Assembly (NCBI GenBank): GCA_031404155.1
Contig: JANNGZ010000263.1
Location: forward strand, 1 to 5,103
Length of the DNA stretch: 5,103 bases
Direction: 5' to 3'
From: JANNGZ01 sp031404155
GTDB lineage: Bacteria > Pseudomonadota > Gammaproteobacteria > Burkholderiales > Burkholderiaceae_C
This document shows positions 1 through 4,785 of this stretch, piece after piece (position 1 is the first letter of the stretch; the number at the start of each line of letters is the position of its first letter). A program made the position numbers and the translations under genes. The notes beneath the pieces were generated by a model. That model did no database searches. It was given only the letters and a program-made list of their open reading frames with translations, and was not told where the DNA came from.

Positions 1-222
1 CCGACAGAACAAGGGGCTGATCCCCCCAAATCTCGAATTTCATAGTCGGCCTTTTCCCGAATGCGCTGACGGCGCTGCTCGGGCGCACCTCGATCGAGGT
101 GCGTGCGAACCTTGACTCCCTGGGTTTACCATTACTTCCGCGACATGGGTGCGCCAGTCGCCCATGGCGCTTAAGGGCGTAGGCGAGCGCGCCGCGCCGG
201 CACGGGATTCAAGAGCGCGCGG
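1..222. other. Left-edge region without a secure gene
   Basis: This stretch lies downstream of the amidase stop codon and I recognise no gene in it. It contains a 20-bp palindrome (84-103) and a second, imperfect hairpin (140-170: GCG, one mismatch, CATGGG pairing with CCCATG and CGC). Near the edge, a short GGGG/CCCC stem at about 13-28 would be followed on the minus strand by TTGTTCT, which is a weak terminator shape at best. A minus-strand frame is open from about position 203 to the edge, and its only ATG is at 43; see the findings. The plus strand also has an open frame from about 21 to 176, so openness alone proves little here. Confidence 0.5.
84..103. repeat. 20-bp perfect palindrome
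   Basis: The bases CGCACCTCGATCGAGGTGCG form a perfect self-complementary sequence with no spacer. The hairpin would be GC-rich, but no T-run follows on either strand, so it is a poor intrinsic terminator. A dimeric regulator's operator, or one arm of a degraded mobile element, would fit equally well. Only the symmetry is seen; any function is inferred. Confidence 0.6.
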
Positions 223-1647
223 CTAGGAGAACGCCGGTTCCGTCGGCATCGGCGGCACGCCCCGCGCCTCGATCGCCTCGCCGGCCGCCAGGCACAGGTC
301 TTCGCGAAAGCGCCCGGCCACGATCTGCACGCCGACCGGCATGTCGTTGGCCGGGCCCGTCAAGCCGGTGGACACGACCAGCCCAGGCAAGCCGATGAAG
401 GGCAGCGCGATCATCGGCATCTGCGCCGCCCACACGCGCGCATAGGCCTCGGGGCCTTGCAGGTCCAGCTCGGCCGCAAAGGGCAGCTCGCTGGATGCGG
501 GCATCAGCACCACGGGGTAGCGCTGCTCCAAGAAGAGCTGCCACTGGCGCACAAGGGTGGCGCGGCGCACCAGCACGGCGGAGAGTTGCCCGGCTGTCTT
601 GACCGTGGCGGCGACGGCGGCTTGGCCGGCCAGGGCCGCGAGGGCGCCTTCGTCGCCTTCGCGCTCGGCGTTGCGCATCTGCGCCTCATAGCCGTCGCCG
701 ATCCACAGCGCGACCTGGTCGGCGCAGGCGGCTCGCAGCGGCGGCAGAGCATCGAGTTCGTCGACCGCCCAGCCGGCGTCGCGCAGGCGCTCGGCGGCGT
801 CCCGCAAGGCCGCCACCACCTCGGGCTGCGTGTCCAGGCCATCGGGGCGCAGGCACAGGGCCACGCTGCGCGGCACGGCCGGACCGGCGAGCGGGGCGGG
901 CATCCACCACGGGTCGCGCGCATCGGGCTGCGCCATGGCGGCCAGCGCCAGGCGCAGATCGCCCACGTGGCGCGCGATCGGGCCCGACACGGCGGTCAGT
1001 TGCGGGCCGATGCCGCGCTCCGGGCTCGACGCGTTGTACGCCGCCACGCGGCCCAGGCTGGGCCGCAGGCCGTGCACGCCGCAGGCATACGCGGGATAGC
1101 GGATGGAGCCGGCGATATCGGTGCCGTGCGCGATGTGGCCGATGCCCGCGGCCACCGCCGAGGCCGCCCCGCCCGACGAGCCGCCGGGCGTGAGCGCGGG
1201 GTTGCGCGGGTTGAGCGTGCGGCCGTGCAGGCGGTTGCTGGTGAACCAGCGCAAGCTGAAGGCCGGGGTGTTGGTGCGGCCGACGATCACCGCGCCGGCC
1301 TTCAACAGGTTGTCGACCACCGGGCTGTTGCTGGCGGCGATCCAATCTTTTTGCAGCGTGACGCCATTGGTGGTAGCAAAGCCAGCCTGGTCGATGTTGA
1401 CCTTGACGGTCACCGGCACGCCGGCCAGCGGCCCGAGCGCGTCGCCGCGTGCCAGCGCCGCGTCGACGGCGGCAGCGCGCCGCAGCACCTCGTCGTGCCG
1501 GCAATCGACCACCGCGTTGAGCCGCGGGTTGACGGCATCGAGGCGCGCCAGCGCGGCCTGCGCGGCCTCGGTGGCGGAGAGCTTGCGCCCGGCGACCAGG
1601 GCCGCCACCTGCGCGGCGGAAAGGCGCCAGATTTCGTTTAGGGACAT
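223..1647 (-). CDS. Amidase (amidase signature family)
   Basis: This 474-residue protein belongs to the amidase signature hydrolases, which cleave carboxylic amides through a Ser-cisSer-Lys triad. All three residues are visible: Lys82 in VTVKVNID, cis-Ser157 in the glycine/serine loop TPGGSSGG, and nucleophile Ser181 in GTDIAGSIRYPA. The spacing of 24 between the two serines matches the family. The length is normal and the C-terminal PVGVQIVAGRFRED block is intact. I chose the ATG at 1647 because MSLNEIWRLSAAQ is where family-like sequence begins. An upstream in-frame ATG at 1740 would add 31 residues that look untranslated, and neither start has a clear Shine-Dalgarno site. It lacks the neighbours expected of gatA (gatB, gatC), and residues after the triad differ from GatA, so a stand-alone amidase is more likely. 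The substrate cannot be read from sequence. It is transcribed divergently from the zinc-ribbon gene. Confidence 0.93.
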   Translation of the reverse strand: MSLNEIWRLSAAQVAALVAGRKLSATEAAQAALARLDAVNPRLNAVVDCRHDEVLRRAAAVDAALARGDALGPLAGVPVTVKVNIDQAGFATTNGVTLQKDWIAASNSPVVDNLLKAGAVIVGRTNTPAFSLRWFTSNRLHGRTLNPRNPALTPGGSSGGAASAVAAGIGHIAHGTDIAGSIRYPAYACGVHGLRPSLGRVAAYNASSPERGIGPQLTAVSGPIARHVGDLRLALAAMAQPDARDPWWMPAPLAGPAVPRSVALCLRPDGLDTQPEVVAALRDAAERLRDAGWAVDELDALPPLRAACADQVALWIGDGYEAQMRNAEREGDEGALAALAGQAAVAATVKTAGQLSAVLVRRATLVRQWQLFLEQRYPVVLMPASSELPFAAELDLQGPEAYARVWAAQMPMIALPFIGLPGLVVSTGLTGPANDMPVGVQIVAGRFREDLCLAAGEAIEARGVPPMPTEPAFS

Positions 1648-1764
1648 GGGCCGGGTGTAGCGGGTCTTGACGGGCGTGTCCAGCGCCGGCCGATGCGCTG
1701 GACGGGTAGCGCTTTGTCTTACAGCCGTTGCCGGATTCATCCGAGGCAGGCAACATGGGGCGGC

Positions 1765-1820
1765 GCCGTTAATTACATAACTTTCTTGCGCCGCAGAGCA
1801 TCAAAATCGAACAACAAAAA
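1765..1820. promoter_or_regulatory. Candidate divergent promoter region
   Basis: This is the most AT-rich patch between the divergent amidase and zinc-ribbon genes, with GTTAATTACATAAC at its left end and AATCGAACAACAAAAAG at its right. On the minus strand, TTGATG followed about 19 bases later by TATGTAAT is a loose sigma-70-like pair that could serve the amidase. No pair is close to consensus, so only the general location is supported. Confidence 0.25.
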
Positions 1821-1967
1821 GCCGCACATCGCCGCCGCGGGAGTCCGCAACCCCGAGCCTTCGGCCGCAAGGGCCTTCACTTTCCGAACACCACCATGGT
1901 CGCCTTAACCGCCCGCTTCGTCACGCCGCGCATGCCGGTGGCAGCCCCCGCCTTTGGCGGTTTGGTC

Positions 1968-1988
1968 GATCTGTGCAAGATCTTTTTT
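1968..1988 (+). terminator. Hairpin plus T6, possible attenuator
   Basis: GATCT (1968-1972) pairs with AGATC (1978-1982) around a GTGCA loop, and six T residues follow directly (1983-1988). This has the shape of an intrinsic terminator, though the stem has only five pairs and just two of them are G-C. It ends 15 bases before the chosen ATG of the zinc-ribbon gene, so it would lie in that gene's leader. If translation began at the earlier ATG at 1896, the same bases would be coding. Confidence 0.35.
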
Positions 1989-2003
1989 CAGCTCGGCCGG
2001 TCG

Positions 2004-2738
2004 ATGCCAGTGGTCTGCGCCGAGTGCCAGACGATCAACCGCTTTTCCGCCAAAGTCTGCAAGGGTTGCGATGGCAAACTGCCGGCGTTCTACACGGCAA
2101 GCGACCCGCACGCCATGGCGCCGTCCGGCACCTTCGGCGCTCCGGTACGGGCTCCGAGCGGCGCGCTCGCGCTGGCCGTGCCGGCGCGGTGGGTCACGGT
2201 GGCTTGGATCGCGGGCGCATTGATCGCGCTGTTCGGCGCTTTCGGGCTCTGGTACGCGATGCACGCATCGGTCGCCCGCCCGGTGCCGGCGCAGTTCGCG
2301 CCCCTGGCGCCGATGCCCGTGGCCCGCGCGGCTGAGAGCGTTCCACCGGCGGCCGACCCGGCGCTCGCTGCCGATGTCTTGAAGGCAATCGCGCCGCCGA
2401 CGCAAACGCTGGTCGACGGCCCGGTAGAAGCGCCGTCGCCGTCGCCGATCGCGCAGCCGGCGGCCCGCGCGCCGATCGAAGCGCGGGCCGCGGAGCCGCG
2501 GCCCGAAGCGCGGCGCCGGGCTGCGGTGCCGCCGGTGGAGCAGCGCTCGGCGCCGGTGCCGCGTGCCGTTGCGGCGGGGCCGCTGGCGATGTGCGGCGAA
2601 CTCAATTTCTTCGCGCGCGCCATCTGCTTGAACAACACCTGTGCGCAGCCGGCCAGTGCTCGCCATCCGCAGTGTGTGCAGGTGCTGCGGCAGCGGCGGC
2701 TCGATGAGGCGCGCCGCAACCCGACGCTGTTCAATTAA
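2004..2738 (+). CDS. Zinc-ribbon membrane protein with Cys-rich C-terminus
   Basis: This 244-residue protein is of unknown function. It opens with a zinc ribbon, Cys5/Cys8 and Cys19/Cys22 (CX2C-X10-CX2C), of the kind that binds one zinc ion in the cytoplasm. A single hydrophobic segment follows at about residues 63-86 (VTVAWIAGALIALFGAFGLWY). Next comes a low-complexity Pro/Ala/Arg linker of roughly 100 residues. The C-terminal domain is compact, with four cysteines (197, 208, 213, 224) spaced CX10C-X4-CX10C, and ends ARRNPTLFN. I infer that the N-terminus is cytoplasmic and the C-terminus periplasmic, where the cysteines could form two disulfides. The start at 2004 was chosen because the zinc ribbon begins there; an in-frame ATG at 1896 would add 36 residues without recognisable content. 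Neither start has a strong ribosome-binding site. The gene converges on the FHA gene with only 16 bases between stop codons. I recall similar uncharacterised proteins in Burkholderiales but cannot name a family. Confidence 0.8.
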   Translation: MPVVCAECQTINRFSAKVCKGCDGKLPAFYTASDPHAMAPSGTFGAPVRAPSGALALAVPARWVTVAWIAGALIALFGAFGLWYAMHASVARPVPAQFAPLAPMPVARAAESVPPAADPALAADVLKAIAPPTQTLVDGPVEAPSPSPIAQPAARAPIEARAAEPRPEARRRAAVPPVEQRSAPVPRAVAAGPLAMCGELNFFARAICLNNTCAQPASARHPQCVQVLRQRRLDEARRNPTLFN

Positions 2739-2754
2739 CGGGCCGACGGGCAGC

Positions 2755-3144
2755 TCAGCGTCGCGGCGTATCGAGCCTGTGCGGTCGGGCTGCCGGCATG
2801 CGCCGGAACACGACGTCGGACATGAGACTGATGGTCTCCGGCGCCACCACCTCCTGGTCGGACGAGACGAAGCGCATCAGGCAGTCGCCGATCTCGATCA
2901 GGTCGTGGTCCGCCAGCACCTGGGTCTCCACGCGACAGCCGTTGACATAGGTTCCGTTGCGACTTCCCGCATCCTTGATGATGACAAAGGGCCCATCGAT
3001 CAGCAGCACCGCGTGCTGGCGGCTGGCCAGAGGCGAGTCGATCACGACGTTGTTGACGAGATCGCGACCGATGGTGGTGGCCGGTGAAACAACGGCCACT
3101 ACCTTGACCCGGGTGTTCGGGGTAGCCAGGATCAAGTTCGGCAT
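2755..3144 (-). CDS. Stand-alone FHA-domain protein
   Basis: This 129-residue protein is almost entirely one forkhead-associated domain, a fold that binds phosphothreonine peptides. The conserved residues are all present: Gly26-Arg27 (IGRD), Ser41-Arg42-Gln43-His44 (the SxxH phosphate-binding motif), Asn63-Gly64-Thr65 in GSRNGTYVNG, and Asn68-Gly69. Ligand binding therefore looks intact. About 35 residues follow the domain, ending in a basic tail (RRMPAARPHRLDTPRR). There is no transmembrane segment, kinase or effector domain. The ATG at 3144 gives a start close to the first domain strand, but I see no clear Shine-Dalgarno site. It lies on the same strand as the response regulator, with 338 bases of apparent debris between them. 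FHA proteins usually act with Ser/Thr kinases or secretion systems; no such partner is in this window, so its ligand is unknown. Confidence 0.9.
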   Translation of the reverse strand: MPNLILATPNTRVKVVAVVSPATTIGRDLVNNVVIDSPLASRQHAVLLIDGPFVIIKDAGSRNGTYVNGCRVETQVLADHDLIEIGDCLMRFVSSDQEVVAPETISLMSDVVFRRMPAARPHRLDTPRR

Positions 3145-3482
3145 GGTGCTGGCGCCGTAATCAGGAAACGCACCACCGACAAGTAACGGACGGAGATTCC
3201 GGGAAGCTGAGTCATCAGTCGATCATTTGGTAACGCCCGCTGCCGCCTTGTAGGAGCGCACCGCCAAACCTGATCGGAGGCGGGACAGTGCGCTGCTCAC
3301 CCCGCGCGCCTACAGCCCCTCGACGATCACGCACATCGCGCACTACGGCGGCGCCGGGCAGGAGATGCATGGGCCGACAAGGTGATGCACGCCAGCTTCA
3401 AGATCGGCGAGACCACCTCGATGGCCTCCAACGGCATGGCGCAGGGCAAGCCCGAATTCAAGGGCATCTCGCTGTCGTGGGG
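3145..3482. other. Intergenic debris between FHA and receiver genes
   Basis: This 338-base gap holds no intact gene. From about 3145 to 3280 I see nothing recognisable beyond short symmetric words (TTCCGGGAA at 3197-3205; CTGA/TCAG within 3207-3218), any of which could be chance. From about 3290 to 3480 it contains two protein-like fragments in different plus-strand frames; the second is listed separately as a VOC-family remnant. A GGAGG at 3276-3280 precedes a GTG at 3288, but the frame from that GTG runs antisense through the response regulator and looks spurious. The promoter of the FHA gene is expected in the left part, but no convincing -35/-10 pair is visible. Confidence 0.6.
3361..3480 (+). 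pseudogene. VOC-family (PhnB-like) gene remnant
   Basis: Read on the plus strand from 3370, the bases give WADKVMHASFKIGETTSMAS and continue to GISLSW at 3480. This resembles the middle of PhnB-like members of the vicinal oxygen chelate (glyoxalase/bleomycin-resistance) superfamily, which typically read DKVMHASFRIGDT, then MASDG, then FQGFSLSL. Only about 37 of an expected 140 or so residues remain. The N-terminal half and the C-terminal metal-site half are both missing, and there is no start codon or ribosome-binding site in proper context. Similarity stops within three bases of the response regulator's stop codon on the other strand. The frame continues to a TAG at 3508-3510, but only as antisense of that gene. 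I infer a deletion remnant that is not functional as a protein. The family assignment is by memory of its motifs. Confidence 0.7.
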
Positions 3483-3857
3483 TCAGACCTTCGCGGCAGC
3501 CCGGCAGTAGTCGATGAAGTCGTCCAGCTCGTTGGACTTGTCGAACACCGCATCGGCGCCAAGCGCGAGCGCGCGGCGACGCATGTCGGCGGTGGCATAG
3601 TTGCTCAGCACCACCACGCGCTGGTGCGGCAAACGCTGCTGGCAGCGCCGCAGCACGTCGAGCCCCGAACCTTGGCGCAGGAACATGTCGACCACGGCCA
3701 GTTGCCACTCTTGCGAATGCACCTCGAGCCAGGTTGATGCCTCCGCTTCACTGTCGGCGCAGCCCAGCACCTCGGCATCGACCAGGTCCTCAAGGGTGGG
3801 AATGAGGTTGTCCCGGATGAGGGGGTTGTCTTCGACGAGAAAAATCTGAACGGCCAT
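3483..3857 (-). CDS. Receiver-only response regulator
   Basis: This 124-residue protein is a single CheY-like receiver domain with no output domain. The expected residues are present: acidic pocket Glu9-Asp10 (LVEDN), phosphoacceptor Asp57 (VVDMFL), Ser85 at the Thr/Ser switch position (VLSNYA), and Lys107 (FDKS). It should therefore accept phosphate from a histidine kinase and act by protein contact, as in CheY- or Spo0F-type relays; it has no DNA-binding region. The ATG at 3857 places the first strand (VQIFLVED) as is normal for receivers, although no good Shine-Dalgarno site precedes it. It lies 109 bases downstream of the 94-residue helical protein gene on the same strand, so co-transcription is possible, though the hairpin at 3949-3963 lies between them. 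Its 3' end abuts the VOC remnant. No partner kinase is in the window. Confidence 0.92.
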   Translation of the reverse strand: MAVQIFLVEDNPLIRDNLIPTLEDLVDAEVLGCADSEAEASTWLEVHSQEWQLAVVDMFLRQGSGLDVLRRCQQRLPHQRVVVLSNYATADMRRRALALGADAVFDKSNELDDFIDYCRAAAKV

Positions 3858-3948
3858 GCAAAAGCCCAGTAGCTCTGCCAGCCTAGCCGACCGTGCCCAC
3901 GCATGGTGGACGCCGCACGCTACGTCCGAGGTAAGACGGCGCCTACCG

Positions 3949-3963
3949 AGCCGCGTCGCGGCT
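3949..3963 (-). terminator. Perfect hairpin after the helical-protein gene
   Basis: AGCCGCG (3949-3955) and CGCGGCT (3957-3963) are exact reverse complements around one base. They begin three bases after the stop codon of the minus-strand 94-residue gene. A second, weaker hairpin (3931-3946, GTAGG/TCTTAC with a G-T pair) follows in the direction of transcription. Neither is followed by a U-tract, so a Rho-independent terminator is doubtful. It could instead limit read-through or protect a 3' end ahead of the response regulator. Confidence 0.35.
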
Positions 3964-3966
3964 TGC

Positions 3967-4251
3967 TCAGGCGCGCCGTGCCGGCGCCGCGGCCTTTTCG
4001 AGCTCGCTGTTCACCCGGTCCAGCGTTTCGGCCGAACGGGTGATGAGGCTTTCGACCGCTTCGCTCTGGTCGAGTGCCTGCGCGACTTCGCCGACCTGGA
4101 TCGCGTCGGGAATCTGGTCCTGCAGCACGGTGTTCACCACCGCCAGGTTGTCCGCCGCCTGCTGGATTTCGGCGGCCACTTCCTTGGCCTTGTCGATCGC
4201 GCTTTCCAGCGAGGCGGACGCTTGCGGGTCTGCCCCGTTCTTTGCAGTCAT
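3967..4251 (-). CDS. Small helical protein of unknown function
   Basis: The product is 94 residues. I recognise no named family. After a short polar N-terminus (MTAKNGADPQASAS), residues of about 12 to 86 are rich in Ala, Glu, Gln, Asp and Leu with hydrophobics at heptad-like spacing (IDKAKEVAAEIQQAADNL, then VAQALDQSEAVESLI). This suggests amphipathic helices or a coiled-coil bundle. Pro48 in DQIPDA probably breaks the helix. It has no cysteine, signal peptide or membrane segment, is acidic through most of its length, and ends in a basic tail (ARRA). The start at 4251 is well supported by AAGGAG five bases upstream; an ATG 23 codons earlier lacks this. The neighbour on the same strand is the response regulator. 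The composition resembles phasin-like or chemoreceptor-like helical segments, but that is only a likeness of composition. Confidence 0.82.
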   Translation of the reverse strand: MTAKNGADPQASASLESAIDKAKEVAAEIQQAADNLAVVNTVLQDQIPDAIQVGEVAQALDQSEAVESLITRSAETLDRVNSELEKAAAPARRA

Positions 4252-4256
4252 GACAA

Positions 4257-4262
4257 CTCCTT
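4257..4262 (-). promoter_or_regulatory. Ribosome-binding site deciding the 4251 start
   Basis: On the minus strand these bases read AAGGAG, a near-ideal Shine-Dalgarno sequence, followed by five bases (TTGTC) and the ATG at 4251. This selects the 94-residue product over the longer in-frame start at 4320. Confidence 0.8.
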
Positions 4263-4352
4263 CTTGATCTGGCAGTGGCTCAAGCATCGATGGTAGCGCG
4301 CCTCGCCGCCGGCACGGCATTTCGCCACAATGGGCGCATGAAGCTCGGACCG

Positions 4353-4410
4353 AATGCTATTGATTTGATGGCTGTCTACGCATACAGGCCGGGCATTGCA
4401 GGCATTTTTC
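4353..4410. repeat. Candidate Comamonadaceae dispersed intergenic repeat
   Basis: The stretch begins AATGCTATTGATTTGATGGC and ends GCAGGCATTTTTC. Its left part folds as GCTAT (4356-4360) against ATGGC (4368-4372), including one G-T pair, around a TGATTTG loop. From memory, many Comamonadaceae genomes carry intergenic copies of the form GCTATTGATTTGATAGCTG, a short spacer, then AGGCATTTTT; this copy looks slightly diverged from that form. It sits between the divergent helical-protein and ABM genes and fills most of the ABM leader. The recollection cannot be checked here, and no second copy lies in the window. Confidence 0.5.
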
Positions 4411-4422
4411 GTTAACAAGACC

Positions 4423-4428
4423 AAGGAG
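4423..4428 (+). promoter_or_regulatory. Ribosome-binding site of the ABM gene
   Basis: AAGGAG lies nine bases before the ATG at 4438. It supports that start over the upstream in-frame ATG at 4396, which falls inside the candidate repeat and has no such site. Confidence 0.75.
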
Positions 4429-4437
4429 TCTCTTGCC

Positions 4438-4746
4438 ATGATCCATGTCATCGCCATCATCACTGCCCAGCCCGGCCAGCGCGACAAGGTCCTCGCGGCC
4501 TTCCAGGCCAACACCGCGGCGGTGCGCGCCGAGGCCGGCTGCGTCGAATACGCCGCCACGGTGGACGCGCAGGGCCTGCCGCCCTCGCGCGGCAGCTTCG
4601 GCCCCGACACCTTTGTGGTGGTCGAGAAATGGGACAGCCTGGCTGCGTTGCAGGCCCATGCCGCCGCACCGCACATGGCCGCCTACGGCGCGAAGGTCAA
4701 GGAATGGACCGCCAGCCGGGTGATCCATGTGCTGGAGCCGGTGTGA
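4438..4746 (+). CDS. ABM/YgiN-type monooxygenase-like protein
   Basis: This 102-residue protein fits the antibiotic biosynthesis monooxygenase (ABM) fold of the dimeric alpha-beta barrel superfamily, in the group often annotated as putative quinol monooxygenase (YgiN-like). Visible family features are the opening strand IHVIAIITAQPGQRDKVLAAF, the AEAGCVEYAA turn and strand, and FVVVEKWDSLAALQAHAAAPHM, where the Glu-Lys-Trp strand and the two downstream histidines occupy the usual places. The length is typical and the protein should be cytosolic, acting as a homodimer. Small ABM proteins oxidise quinol-like or other aromatic substrates without a bound cofactor, but some (such as LsrG) have other roles, so the substrate is not predictable. 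Its leader contains the candidate repeat at 4353-4410. It converges on gap with 39 bases between stop codons and shows no operon partner. Confidence 0.88.
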   Translation: MIHVIAIITAQPGQRDKVLAAFQANTAAVRAEAGCVEYAATVDAQGLPPSRGSFGPDTFVVVEKWDSLAALQAHAAAPHMAAYGAKVKEWTASRVIHVLEPV

Positions 4747-4769
4747 AATGTTGCTCGCCCCCGCTCAGC

Positions 4770-4785
4770 GCGCACTTCGTGTCGC
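4770..4785. terminator. Small hairpin between convergent ABM and gap genes
   Basis: GCGCAC (4770-4775) and GTGTCGC (4779-4785) pair around TTC, with one bulged base, in the 39-base gap between two convergent stop codons. The position suits a shared bidirectional terminator, but there is no T-run on either side, so support is mainly positional. Confidence 0.3.

Noticed and set aside
457..1641. Long plus-strand open frame opposite the amidase
   Set aside because: It is antisense to a clear amidase with intact catalytic motifs. Its product is Gly/Arg/His-rich with no recognisable domain, as expected of a shadow in high-GC DNA.
686..1756. Second minus-strand frame overlapping the amidase
   Set aside because: It is an alternative frame of the same gene with an Arg/Ala-rich composition and no domain.
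1896..2003. N-terminal extension of the zinc-ribbon protein from the ATG at 1896
   Set aside because: The extra 36 residues contain no recognisable feature, have no ribosome-binding site, and would run across the hairpin plus T6. The zinc ribbon starts just after the ATG at 2004.
3288..3737. Plus-strand frame starting at a GTG after GGAGG
   Set aside because: The start context is attractive, but most of the frame is antisense to the response regulator and the product is not protein-like. It also differs from the frames of both recognisable fragments.
3605..3904. Minus-strand frame overlapping the response regulator
   Set aside because: It is an off-frame shadow of the receiver domain, whose conserved Asp, Ser and Lys are all in the 3483-3857 frame.
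4338..4415. 25-codon open frame (MKLGPNAIDLMAVYAY...) upstream of the ABM gene
   Set aside because: It lies almost wholly within the candidate dispersed repeat and has no ribosome-binding site, so the frame is better explained by the repeat.
4248..4676. Minus-strand frame opposite the ABM gene
   Set aside because: It is antisense to a well-supported gene with its own ribosome-binding site, and its product has no recognisable feature.
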